From: Mesostigma viride
Lineage: Eukaryota > Streptophyta > Mesostigmatophyceae > Mesostigmatales > Mesostigmataceae
DNA: 56,331 nt
Assembly: GCA_009746045.1 (NCBI GenBank)
Contig: RPFO01001676.1
Coordinates: 1 to 56,331, forward strand
Direction: 5' to 3'
Position numbers and translations under genes: made by a program. The notes beneath the pieces were generated by a model. The model did no database searches and was not told the DNA's origin. It saw nothing but the letters and a program-made list of their open reading frames with translations. Of this stretch, positions 42,754 to 54,810 are shown piece after piece (the stretch's first letter is position 1; every line of letters begins with the position of its first letter).

Positions 42754-45700
42754 TCAATCCCACTCCTCATCAGTGTATGCAGCACTGTCAGAGTCCGCAT
42801 AATTTACTACCACACGTTGCCTCTCACTTCTCCTTTGTGTGGGAATGCATGCCTCACCGTCGCTGCTCAGCGACAAATCACTAGCAATGTCATCAGGGCT
42901 TGATGCGCTGCCACTAGCCGCTGCCATGGACTTGCCAGCAATGCTCTTGCCACGCGAGCGGTTTGGTGCAGCGGCTGTGTGTGTTTCTACCAATGTGTCC
43001 GCAGTGCGCTTGCCACGCGAGCGGCTTGGTGCAGTGGTTGCTTGTGGTTCTACCAATGTGCCAACAGTGCGCTTGCCACGTGAGCGACTTGGTGCAGTGG
43101 TTGCTTGTGGCTCTACCAATGTGCCAACAGTGCGCTTGCCACGTGAGCGATTAGGTGCAGTGGTTGCTTGTGGCTCCGCAGCCATGCGTGCAGTGGTTGC
43201 TTGTGGATCTATGGGTGCAGTGCGATTACCTTGTGAACGACCTCGTGTTGTCATGTCTCTTCGCTTAACACACAGTGTCACCTTGCGCTGCAGGTTCATA
43301 TCAGCATACACGTCTGTGGTTCTCAGCTGAGCACCTGCAGCACGGGATAATACATGCTGGGCTGCACTACACGTTTCCTTTACCATTTGCCACGGCAATT
43401 TACAGTGCACGATGGCTATCTCAGGTGCATACTCTGGATCAACTACAAAACCAACTGAACATACACTCCCGGGAAGGACTAAAGCATCCTGCTTGGGCGC
43501 TCGCTCCCCTAAAGGTATAAGCGTCAATCCCTCTAAAGGGAGCTCTTTCACAGAACCGACATCAAACAGAGCGACCTTTAAAAGAACTTGCCTACTCCAT
43601 CCTTCCGTCGGGGCACGGAGGAAACTATGCAGAATGTGTGTGATGCGGCCATACCTAACCCCCTCTTTACCATAAACCATTACTCCTGAGTTGCGATGGC
43701 GAACAGTTTGTCGAAGGTCGGCGACTGCAGTTCGGTAATTGCTGCCATTGATGTGGATTGAGTCATGCTCGTCACAAGCAGGCTCCATGCCACACACCGC
43801 CGCCGTAATCATCGTGGGGAGGCGTGGCTCCTGGTTTTGCGTGATCCATTGCTTCAACCACGCCAGGTTGCCAACGTGAACGAGCCGACGCCTGCAAGTG
43901 ACAAAGGCGAATAACGTACATCACATTGCAAAATCAATTAAACATACAATTAAACATAGTTGTCCCACTTCATACAATTATCAACATAGTGAAAAAAAGC
44001 ATCTTCATCATTGCATGCACAACCAGATATTGCGTGTAGACAAGGACATAAGAATGTCACTGTGAAATCTAGAAAATCAACCACATTAAGCACGAGTAAG
44101 CAAATCAGAAGAATGCAGGAAACATATGATAATCCTATGTACATGCGTTGCAAGATTACACCCTCCTTTCGGCTGAACTGAATTAAAATGGCCAATGCGA
44201 GGGTGTACAAATGTAGCATCGGTTTCTACAAGAAACTCACCAGAATTCAATTCCATATCCGGGCTCGTATGTTGCATGCTGAAGTGCAAATTCCAGGAGT
44301 AACTGTAAGGCCTCAAGCTGCTCGACCTCAGAGAGAGTATATGCTTGTTGACGAAAGCGCTTGCTCGGCAGAATACACTTGGACGGATCAGTTTCCAGAA
44401 TGTCCCACACAGACGGGAAGCCTTGACCCTGAAAAAAAAAACACATGAACCAAATAGAAAAAAAAGAACGTAAGTACATGTTTTGCATACACTTAACCTG
44501 CTAGAAACACTCGCTGAAACATGGGAAATGTGCATGCAGCCAAGCAAACACGAAGTTTGTTTAAAAAACTTACCCACACAGTCTGGCGCGTGAAGTAGCT
44601 CAGGATGTTTAATGCCTCGAAGTCCATGAAGAAGTTTCCCATGGAGCATTCCACGTTCTTGTTTGACAATGGCCCAGAAGTAATCACCGCCATCTGGCGC
44701 TCACCCCATGTCATGCTCCTGCCATCAGGCAGGCCAGCATACCGGATCTGTTCCGCCAAGTGAGATGCAGCATGGACTGATCTTGACATTTCTGACGCTG
44801 GCATAACACACTCTAATGCTACCACCGCACGCACCATCATTTCGCCCACTTCGACTAACTGCGATTGAGTGAGACACCTTGCTGAAAATACAGCATTAAA
44901 GGCCACAGACAGCTGGACAAATGCCGCGCGGGCATCCGGATGCAAACGATTGCGCAACACGACCGGCAACAACAGACACAGTACTTGTTCTTGTCACTTG
45001 TTTTCATCGTCTCATCGCTTTTCCCGTCAGCGGCTAGTCCGTGGTACCGCCCAGGCACATAGTCTGGGAGGCGGTCGAACGCCTTTTCCACCTCTGCATT
45101 CAACAGAAACATGGTATGATACACAGATGTAAACGATCACATTGACAATTTGATTAGAAAATTATGTCAGAGGCGAATTCTCAGAGTGGCCAAACACTGT
45201 CAGCCCAAATGCTCCGGCAAATCCTGACACTAACCCCATAAATAGTTATTGAAAAAATGAAAGGAAGTCTTACAAGCAACATGTTTACCCTAACAAGGGC
45301 ACTTGGTTTGATGTGGTACACAGAAATCTCTAATGACAGTGGACTACGTCATGGGATCTATGGACCAACACAGCAATTAAGCAATCTTGGCAGATGACAA
45401 CATGAAACACTTATATAAAATACCAACAAACAACATCCAAACCAATTCCAATAAAAAAGCATATACACATCCACAGACATACCACGGGTGGCCGCTTTCT
45501 CCTCCGACGTGAGTTGACATGGTGGATGTCGAGAGTTTTTTTTAATGCTTATTGTCCGGACACCGTTCTTCGCCACTTTCTCCACCTCTTCCGTGGTAAC
45601 CCAGAGCTCCTGATTAAGGCCCAGTTGTTGCAGCCTTGCTCGAACAGCAGGGTATGAGCTTTCCCTGCACATAATAAAAAAGGCCACAAAGGACAACACA

Positions 45701-47398
45701 ATATCAACGAAACGCACAATCAATAATCAATCAACAAGTATGTAACAAAAATTTGTCCCTTGCATATGACAAAGTTTACAAACTGCACACTAGAAAAAAA
45801 AAGAACACTGTCGCGTGCTACTTACCGCTGGTGCAGTTGACTATCCGGAGCAGGCAGTTCGGGCCAAGGTGAAATTCATCCACCAGATGTCGAATTAACA
45901 GCTTGGTCCAGTACGGCAGCTTGCCGAATATTTCAGGTTGCACCCCCAACTCTTCCCGACAATATTTCAGGTACCCATCATAATCCATTTCTGGAGGGGC
46001 AGCTCCAGTCCCGGATGGTCGCGCAGGGTCACCTTCCTTCAAAAGCGTAGAGTGCCCTAAGTACACAAGCTTCCCATTGGAAAAAAAAGTTGCTTCCCAT
46101 TCTGGCCCATGTAACATGCAGCCGCAGTATCCAGCATCTGGGATGTTTAGTGACTTTGCAAAAGCTGGGTAGTCGTGGATTACCCACAGTAGGAGCGCCT
46201 GCAGGCGCACAGGTTGTAACTGGCCGCCCTGGTCATCCACGATGTCGCATACATAAAAACCATTCCACATCGCCACAAGCTCATCAACCGCCAACTCCCA
46301 GTACACCTGCATTCTTTTTGGAGCCTTGCCCTTGGCGGCACTTATCAGCAGAACCATAGGTGAGAAGTTCTTGTTGACAAATACCCACTCAGGTAAATTG
46401 TAGCAAGCCATAAAAGCTGGCCAGCAAGAATAGTTTCCCATAAAGCTACGCGGACACACTCCGTCAACCGCCATCCCGAATATAAGATTACGCAGCTCAG
46501 TACGAAACTGCGGGTAAAGATTTTTTACATGTTGTACAGCCGGACAGTCTGCAAAAAGAAACAGGCAAGGAAAGAACAAACCACAGAGAATGCATTGAAG
46601 CAACGGTAAGAAATACAGATACATCACTTAACACGACACTGACCTTGCCAGGCAAGATTCAATAGCAAGATTCAGGGTTACTAACGTTCTAGCTCTACAT
46701 ACCAAAGTAACGCGGCGTTGTGTAACTCTATCGGCAAGCAAAGATAAAAAAAAACAAGCAATGGCCAGATGTAGAGGCTATGGATTACGAACCTTTGACT
46801 CCGTCGACAGTCCGCGTCGGCGAATCTGCATCCTTGTTTTCTTTCTCTCCTGCATACCTCAGTGCCATTGACATCTTCTCCATTCTGAACCAGCCCCGAA
46901 CCCTGTCCAGCAAAGAAAAAACTCTGACTTGCCGATAGGGCTTCCTCGTATTAATCACCATGCCGTCTGTGTCTGTGTATATCTCATAACGAGGTTCGGC
47001 GCACTTTGGGCACTGCTGGAGATCCTTATCTTTGTAAACATAATCGTCACACTTGCACGCATCGTATACTTTATACGTCAAGCCCAAGTCTCGCAACAGG
47101 CGTCTAGCCGCCTCAACAGAAGCCGGCAAGACATTGCCAGGTGGTAGGAGAGAACTAAAAAGGGCCAGCTGTGCGTCCGCGAACTTCCGAGTACAACCTC
47201 CTTGGCCCCATTGCGTTAGCAATTGTAGGGCCGCCACAACAGCTGGAACGTTAGATCCTGGGTATAAAGGCGTCTCCAAATGTACTCTGTTTGCAGCAGC
47301 ATCGAAATTCCGGGCGAATTCCATAGCTGCCTCAGGCCCAGTTCGGTACTCATCGCCCATCCCTCCATGAGGAAGTCGTCAAGGCCTTGTTCCTCCAT
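42754..47398 (-). pseudogene. Tnp2-type CACTA transposase (copy C), frameshifted
   Basis: Exons at 47398-46793, 46548-45826, 45664-45483, 45093-44574, 44428-44241 and 43891-42754 match copy A. Against A there is one base missing in exon 1 near 47357 (GGGCGATG for GGGCCGATG), one in exon 3 near 45650 (ACCCTG for ACCCCTG) and one in exon 4 near 44985. Each breaks the frame. The last exon is whole and shows the sequence across the gypsy target site of copy A, with SRQVLLKVALFDVG uninterrupted. Its C-terminus has fewer 21-residue repeats than A. Domain content is as described for copy A. Confidence 0.88.
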
Positions 47399-48181
47399 GG
47401 TTGAAAATCGCTAAACAACCAATGGTGGCGGCAGCAACGGGGACGGCCCGCGGCCGCCTTGCCGCGGGCCCTCCCCGTTGCTGCCGCCATGGCTACCATG
47501 GCGGCAGCAACGAGGTGTTTTCGTGGCCCCGGCTGTGTCCTTGCATGCCTAAAACGCAAAGGAACGAAGGGGCACCGACCGCGTCTGACTGTCGAGCTAG
47601 CCAACGGACCGCGTGGGCCATTCCCGCGGCTAGCATGCGTCAGTTATGTTAACCGTCCAATTTGCCGGGTAATCTATGTAACCGCAGCTTCTTGATGCGG
47701 ATTCAATCCTACTCGAACATGATGTCAACTTTGCACCGTTAACCATGGCAGTGAGAGGCCCGAATCCGATACTTTGCGCCTTATTAGCCCCTTAGCCTGT
47801 CAACGTCACACCAGTGTGTGACCACCTTCATTCAGGATTCGGTGATACTTATTTCTTATTTCACCTCTCTGGTTTATAATTGGATACTAAATATACCGAT
47901 TTCCCCGAATCCGATACTTTGCGCCATGGCGTTCAGATCAGCAGGATTCGCTCCTAAAGTAAGATCCTGTCGACTTCCGCCGGGAGAGATGATTGACGGT
48001 AGATGGGCCAAGATCGGACGGAGTTCCTTTTTGCCGCGCAAAATTGACACCCGCAATTAGCACAGTGCCGTTGTGCGGATTCAAAACTTGCGCCTTGTCA
48101 TTAAGAAATGACAACGGCGCCAAGGATGGAGCACGCAAACGCGTTAATGTCGGCTGGGGGTGGTCTGGTTAGTGGGGAAGA
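47399..48181. promoter_or_regulatory. Divergent promoter region of CACTA-C
   Basis: Mirror image of 4424-5207. The 17-bp-arm palindrome is at 47476-47512, and both copies of the gcgcaaagtatcggattcgg element are present in reverse orientation (about 47760 and 47905). High conservation of this non-coding block between A and C reflects recent common origin. Confidence 0.6.
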
Positions 48182-51100
48182 ATGGTGGATCGCGCGATCC
48201 AGCAAAGTGGGCAAAATTTCGTGCCGCCAAGTCCGTAGAACTACACCCTCTTAAGCATGTGCAAGCCGATTGTCGGCTGCGGACTCTTAGGGAAGTCGTC
48301 GCGACGCAATCGAAGGAGTGGTTGCTGGAGGGTGTAGCAAAGAAGGACCAAGATCAAGAACTGCTGAAGGATGTTTGTGGTCGGATCAAGGCGATTTGTT
48401 CTGAATTCTTACCTCTACTGGCCCAGGACGAGTTAAATGATGCAAAGGCCATTACTCTGCAGCCGTTGCGGCGGAGAGCAGCAGGAAACTGAATGAAGTC
48501 CTGAACGGACCGACAGCGGCGACAACCGCAGTGAAGTCTCTCCCCGATCCTCCTGCTTTGGAACCGACTGAAGCGATAGTTGAAAGGGAGCTAGCGAGGC
48601 GTCTATACATCCGAAAGCACGAGGCGCAGCTAGCGGCAAAGAGAGCTGCCAACAGAGTGGCTAAGGCTGAACAGCAACGTGCCCCGCTTGCCTGCGTAAC
48701 CAACCAGCCCAAACAGGTAATTAAACAAAGAATACTCATGAACTGCCGTGTCTTGGTATGCATCCGTTGTGTATGACGAGTGCAGTCAGCAATCTGTAGT
48801 GCAACCGTACTTTCTACTCGCCGTATGGCCATCGATAGTTTTCTGATCGAGTGCATTATTATGTTCCTTCGGATGCTGTGCTTTGTTCTTCATGGTGAAC
48901 ACCACAGCTGGGCGTCCAAAAAGCAAAGAAAACTGCAACCGGCAAGTCGTCGTCAAAAGCCAAGCCTGCTGCAGTCACCGCCGGGACCATGCAGCTGCCT
49001 GCCAGCCTCGAGGCTGAAAGGGCCGCCAAGATTGCAGCTTTGCAGGCCCAAATCGACGCTATCAACGCGCAGTTCGACCAGCAGATGAGCGCCGTGCCGG
49101 CACCCCCTCTCGTGGCCATGCCACCACCACCCATGCCAGGCTGTCCATCTGCCCCCGTGCTGGCACGTAAGTTCCCTTTTTTTCCCCTTTGGTATACGGG
49201 CCTTACTGTTGCTTCATGGAAACTTACAACGTATCAATTTGCCTGTATTTACCCTTCAACTTTGTGCATTATTATCTTTATGAAGTCCCACACGTTTTTT
49301 GTGTATATTGGTTTTCTTTGTGTTTCATTCAAGCTGACTTTTGACTTCTTTAATTGCATGTGTCTTTCCTTTTTCATCCAGCCGTGGACCTGGCTGGCAC
49401 AGTGACACCGGTGCTGGTGCCCATCCTGGCACCTGAACCAGGTCCAAATGTGAAGCCCCACTATTCGAAGAATTTATCGCTTCTGCTCGCATGCGAGTCT
49501 CCATGTATCGATTCAAAGGCCCTGCCCCAGCCCACTCCGGGGGCTGCTGGTGATGAACCTGTGACGCTGTTTCCGGTGGTCAGCTCTACTTCGCCCGTGC
49601 AGCAGGCCATTCCCTGTAAGTAATATCAGATCACTTCCAATCTGGGTTGTTTTATTCTTGTCTCTTTTTGCATTGGCATACCTGTATTTTACTTAGCAAG
49701 TATCTCAGTTTCTGCACTGACGATGCACTCTAATCTTCTTTTCGCTCAACCTTATTAAGACCTTGCTATGTTCGTTTGCCACCATAGCATACATAACCCC
49801 CATTCACCAGCAGCTTCCCCGTTTCCCATTTGTAAATGCATTCCCTGTTTGTTTTTATGATCCCAACAAAGTCTCTCTTTTGCAATTGATGTGTGCAGTG
49901 CCTTCGCAGGCTTCTTCAAAGAGGAAGGGCATGACACCAGCGCCAGTTTCCAAGGCCCGGCGCGGATCAACAGAGACCAAGTCCCCATCTGCAACAAAGG
50001 ATCCAGTCCTGCCATCGCCGCAGCCTCTAGAAGAGAACATTGCCGTCCTTCCACAGCCGCAAACAGCACCTAAGACACGTGCTCAGTGCCCACCACCTTC
50101 AGATCTGGGGTTGATGCACTACATCAAGGAGGTGCTCCCTCAGGCCACCGTGTTGCCTCTTCCAACAGAGGTGACAACGACCACCGTACCGGTTGGCACC
50201 ATCATAGCTCAAAAATGGTTGCTGAAGGCGCGCAAGCAGCTGAGATTGGGGGATGAGTTGGTGTGGGATGTAGGCCGCATTGCTATGGTCAAGCCACGGA
50301 ACAAGTCCCCGTGGACGCTTGCGTTTCCTAACGGGGATGAGCCAGAATCAAGGTATTGCTTTGATCTGAGGAAATTGCACTACGGTGAGGAGGGGTCTGG
50401 CGAGCTCTCATGGGTGATGTTGGGCAATGTTACGGTGAACGACCTGCCTGGAAAGGCAGAAGAAACGAACACGAGTCAAGTGCCTTCCCCCCCGGATGTG
50501 CCAGCCCCACTGCCACCCTCCACGGCCGTGCCAGCCCCTCTGGCCCCACTGCTGCCACCCTCCACGGCCGTGCCAGCCCCTCCGGCCCCACTGCTGCCAC
50601 CCTCCACGGCCGTGCCAGCCCCTCCGGCCCCACTGCCACCCTCCACGGCCGTGCCAGCCCCTCCGGCCCCACTGCCACCCTCCACGGCCGTGCCAGCCCC
50701 TCCGGCCCCACTGCCACCCTCCACGGGAGGACCAGAGTCATCGGTGGAATCCGTGCTTGCCAACATGATGTTGCAGTTGAAAAAAATGCAAGAGGAGCTC
50801 GCTGAGAAGAACGCCATCATCAACAAACAAGCCGAGAGATCTGCACAGGCAGAATTCTGCTCAAGCCTACCAATCCCATGTGTAAGTTCCGCAGCTCCTC
50901 AGATATGGACGGGAATGTTACCATCTTTATAATTGTGGATGCCTCTGAGTTAGTCTATGTTGTTTACTGTCTACATTTGTTATGTATAAACAAGACCTAC
51001 CATAAATTAGTTTGCATTGCGGTTTTGTTGTGTATTCTTTTTCTGACTACTTGCGCAACCCAATGGTCCAAATTTCTGCTGTTTGCGTGCAGGAAAATAC

Positions 51101-51197
51101 CCCGGACAGCGCGGCACAAGCAAAACACTGCGAGCTGCTGAATGGCCAGAAGGCAGAAGGCATGGCATCAAACCGAGTCCAGCCAGTTTTGGAATAG
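48182..51197 (+). pseudogene. CACTA companion protein gene (copy C)
   Basis: Exons at about 48182-48716, 48908-49166, 49382-49615, 49899-50881 and 51093-51197, with standard GT-AG junctions and consistent phase from exon 2 to the TAG stop. Exons 2-5 are open: coiled coil, Pro-rich linker, the domain with PVGTIIAQKW, FDLRKLHYGEEGS and SWVMLG, the 13-residue Pro repeats, a second coiled coil (LKKMQEELAEKNAI) and a short tail ending RVQPVLE. Exon 1 is disturbed near its start, where copy A reads GGCTGCTGATC and this copy GGATCGCGCGATCC. It also shares with copy A the apparent frame step near 48465, which suggests that my exon 1 model is incomplete. Confidence 0.7.
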
Positions 51198-51734
51198 CTG
51201 TAAGTTTTCACGATCAGGGTGCACAGGATTCCATTTTTTTGCACTACAAAGCATTTGTCTCGTGTACGAGCGCGATTTTTTACTGTCTCGTCATTTTGAA
51301 CTTGGTGTACATTTGCACATCCTGCAGCCTTTCTGATTCTGGCCCTGCCTTGCTGCTTTGTCCTTCTTAATTGTGCTCCTACGTGCAGGAAGACGTAGAA
51401 CGAAACATGCGGACTCTGAACAGTATGGGAGAGGCATGAGAACTCTTCTCGTGAAGAATTGTGTGAAGATGTACACAAACTTCCCTGATTCCAAGAATGA
51501 ATCAGTTTTTCCCTTTCAGCAAGACATGACTACGACTGTCAGTAATTGACAGCATGTTTGCTGTGGATGATGTATGCAAGCTGTAACATGATATTTATCA
51601 ATGTAATAAATGCACTGATTGTGAGTCATGCCCCTGTTGTAATCATCTTGCATTGTTGTATTTCTGACGGTCCCTGATAACACCATTTTTTTGTCCCAGA
51701 ATGGCTGGAGAATTCGCCTGTGCATGTTCTTGAT

Positions 51735-52076
51735 TTTCTTGAGATTCTACTCGTTTTTTTGTCCTGAGATTGTCCTGAGATTGTCCTGAGATTGTCCTGA
51801 GATTTTGTCCTGAGATTTTCACTACAAAGTCAAAATCTCAAGACCTGAGTTTTTCACCAGAAATCTCAGGACCCGAGGTGTGCACTTACCAGATTTTGTG
51901 AAGACAAAAAAAATCAGGAAAAATCAGGGCAATCTCAGGAAAATTCAAGATTTATCTCAAGATTTTCTCAGGATTTCTCAGGATTTCTCAGGATTTCTCA
52001 GGATTTCTCAAGATTTGTGTAGGTAAATCTCAAAAAAACTCAGAAAAATCTCAAGAAATCTCAGTGCGAATTTCCG
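51735..52076. repeat. CACTA-C subterminal repeats next to companion gene end
   Basis: TTGTCCTGAGA words followed by ATTTCTCAGGA words, the same motif with an orientation switch near 51850, as in the left array of CACTA-A. Confidence 0.8.
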
Positions 52077-52090
52077 CCGACTTCCTAGTG
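52077..52090 (-). repeat. CACTA-C terminal inverted repeat, right in window
   Basis: CCGACTTCCTAGTG, followed by the CA duplication. Confidence 0.93.
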
Positions 52091-52149
52091 CACCGAATGT
52101 CGCCAAATGTCACCAAATGTCACCAACTCAACGACGTCCCAAATAGAAC

Positions 52150-53114
52150 AATCTACCAATGGCAAACAAGGTGCCAAAGGCTCCCACCCGATAAGACCAT
52201 GGGGTGAAGAACACAATGTAAACTGTCATGTGACCATGACCAATCACACGCCCGTACTATCGCCACACGCGGCAATAGGGAGGTCCACCCAGACCCCTGA
52301 GGGGGAACCTGGACAGGAGCCAAAGGTCGGTGTGAGGAGCTGGAAAGCCCCGCCACGAGGGGACCTGACGGCCCCGGTGCGACCCCTGGACGGGCACTGG
52401 AAAGCCCCGTCATTGGGGGACCTGACGGCCCCACAACCCCGGAATTACCACCCGCAACGGTCACAGTACCCACCGGTAACGTCGCGCTGGTGACTGCCCC
52501 GCCCGGCCCTTAAGGCGCGACCTGATTGGGTCCTGCACTGAAAGGTGCAGAAGCCCCAGGTCCCGCCGCCGCTTGGGGAGTCAACATCCGCTCCATCACC
52601 TTTTGGAGTACCGCTTCCATCGTGGTGGACAACCGCGCCTAAAAAAAAAAACTCCGCCTGTGCAACCATCTGTTTCTCCAAACCTAAACGCAGCGCCTGC
52701 AGCTGGGAGAAAACCCGCTGCTCGACCTCCACCGCGGACTGCGAAGAGAGGTCGGACGCCTTGTTAACGCCGGAAACCATGTTGTCCAACAAATGACTCG
52801 CCGAAGCGTCCATCGACTCGCCTATGTGGCCACTGTGTCTCCTTGTCCTTATCGCCCGTCGCCACTATACCTGAGGGGCATAGCGCGGGCTCCATGTACG
52901 GTGGCTTACCACCGTTGCACAAATATACGCTTGCGACGGAAGTCGCGTGTGATACTTCGCCTGACGGCCGCCCTAGTGCTGACTGCCGCCACTGCGCCGA
53001 CGTCGCGCAGATGTCGCAACTTGAGGCGCAATCATAGCTCGAACTGCGTGCACCATATCCCGCGCTCTTGTCGCCGCAGTACGTAACCCTTATGAAATCA
53101 GTGTCCCTCGCCAC
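52150..53114 (-). pseudogene. Possible gag-like remnant of second LTR element
   Basis: Minus-strand reading gives a helical, Glu/Gln-rich segment (VEVEQRVFSQLQALRLGLEK) near 52740-52680. After a run of T that breaks the frame, MEAVLQKVMERMLTPQAAAG and a Pro/Ala/Gly-rich stretch follow in another frame. Such a coiled-coil start followed by low complexity is common in retroelement gag N-termini, but no zinc knuckle or capsid motif is visible. Orientation agrees with the LTR-like segment at 40998-41697. No pol is found, so the element would be non-autonomous. Confidence 0.3.
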
Positions 53115-53300
53115 CTCGTATGACTACAAGGGGGACTCCGCGCCGAATGAACTAATGCCGAGGTCCAACCCCTCCTGAAGAGCGGGGTCTTGAAGAGCAG
53201 ATAGCTCCTCCTTGCGGACCTGCGGCTGGTATTGGTGTGGTGGGGAAGAGACAAGTGTGCATGACTGCGCACATCCATCGCACGAAAGAGATGAGATACC

Positions 53301-53695
53301 TCCCCCCCCTAAGGGGGAGCCCTGCGTGTGCCTTTGCATGGAGGAAACCACACAAAGTGAAAATTAAAAAAAATTGAAAGATTCCTCTGACACGCATACG
53401 CATCTTCCAATCCTTTATGCACACCCCATACATGCACCTACATACATCTTCTAAGCGCACACATCATAGTGCAGCTGACCCTTGTCCCTGATGAACCAGG
53501 GACACCCAACCACGTATCTACTATACACATACCAACACATGCACCTGATCTCACCACTAGTAATAACACTAGTAACCTCAGTGCTTTCTCACAGACTCCT
53601 CCCCCCCCTAAGGGGGATGGGAGCCTCTCCCTTCAGTCCACTAACTGGGTAACACACAGATGCCTATCTCTGTGACTCCTCCCCCCCCTAAGGGG
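53301..53695. repeat. Three dispersed C-rich/G-rich mini-hairpins
   Basis: ctccccccccctaaggggg-type sequences occur at about 53300-53318, 53598-53616 and 53678-53695. Each is a small hairpin (CCCCCT-A-AGGGGG) preceded by (a/g)actcct or similar, and the second and third also share the flanking tgtgactcct-like context. The rest of 53115-53760 holds no gene I can support. Confidence 0.6.
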
Positions 53696-53771
53696 CTGTG
53701 AAGCCTCTTCCTTCTTCTCTCCTCCCCCCTCTATGGGAATCGGAGCGCCCTCGCGACGGAAAGCACCCGGA

Positions 53772-53787
53772 GGGGGGGGGGGGGGGG
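53772..53787 (+). repeat. Run of 16 G
   Basis: An uninterrupted poly(G) tract followed by a short poly(A) run (ggaaggaaaaaaaaa). The exact length is uncertain because homopolymers are error-prone in assembly. Confidence 0.8.
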
Positions 53788-54429
53788 AAGGAAAAAAAAA
53801 TTCCAAACAAACCAAACAGATAGAATATCAAGCCAGAATAGACGTGCCACAACTGAGGTACAAAGACATTGTACCAACAACAAGGGTACCCCCAGACTGG
53901 TAGGAAAGGGGTGTGAAGGTCAGGACAAGGCAGTGTCTACGAAACATGTGTCCGAATGGCAGTGAGAGTGGAGTGATCAGGTCCACAAGCAAGGCTGCCC
54001 CTACAAACACGTCGAGGAACTCCCCGGTACTGAGCTATCACGAGCCCCTGTCATCATGGTAGATGTGTCTAGCGGGCGATATCCAATAAACCATTGCCTC
54101 GGTTACCAGCATGACCGCTAGTATTGAGTACAAAAAAAGGTATGTATGACTACCTGCAACAGAAACGTGCCACACACCCACAACAATGGGTATGAACACC
54201 CATTATCACCTGACATCAATCCCAGCAAACAGCAGGTATGACCAACAGAAACCCCGATTAACAGCAAGGATTACTACTTGCTAGCTCCTGGCACGGTGGC
54301 TGTGCAGGGAAGGGGTGATGGCAAGGGGCTGAATGCGACTGAGGATAGATGATGTGGGGGTGATGGTAAAACCCAATGCACCCCGTGTGAAGAGTCCTAA
54401 CTCCCCTTATAGAACAGGGAAGAGAACAA

Positions 54430-54810
54430 AATGCTAATATTAGCGCCTTCAGACTGAAGGAGTACTGCTAACCCTATAGGATCCATAGATTGTTATGTCA
54501 AGCAACAAAAGTTAACAACAATCCCAGGCCCGTCATGCAGCTAAGTGCTCCATTGCCTAAAACCTGCAACTAAGAAGGTTGCACATTGTGGCGACGTAAC
54601 CCTCCCTGACTGGAAGGAAAAAGTACGAGGAGACAAGTGTGCATGACAGGAGTACTGGGAACCCTGTAGGATCCACACGTGGGAAATGATGTCCATGAAC
54701 GTCCACAACAGCATGCATTTCAGCAAAGTGAAATCTGCAACTATAGGAAGGTTGCAAAGCATATGCTGATAGAACCCTCCATGACTGGAATGAAAAGTAA
54801 GGTACCCGAG
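54430..54810. repeat. Two degenerate tandem units of about 170-190 bp
   Basis: Both units contain, in order, ggagtactg...aaccct(a/g)taggatcca, then (a/t)ctgcaacta...aaggttgca, then aaccctcc(c/a)tgactggaa. Spacing is about 190 bp for the first word and about 171 bp for the second. No ORF is supported. Confidence 0.65.

Larger units (their letters stand above)
42191..52090 (-). mobile_element. CACTA DNA transposon C, inverted near-copy of A
   Basis: The ends CACTAGGAAGTCGG and their complement (52077-52090) are flanked by CA (42189-42190 and 52091-52092). It is 9,900 bp. Relative to A it is in the opposite orientation, lacks the gypsy insertion, and carries scattered small indels. The transposase is on the minus strand and the companion gene on the plus strand. 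It is not autonomous as read, because of three single-base deletions in transposase exons. Confidence 0.93.

Noticed and set aside
52153-52473. Minus-strand Gly/Ser/Pro-rich ORF as a separate gene
   Set aside because: No start context or motif, and it is better seen as part of a possible gag-like remnant in shifting frames.
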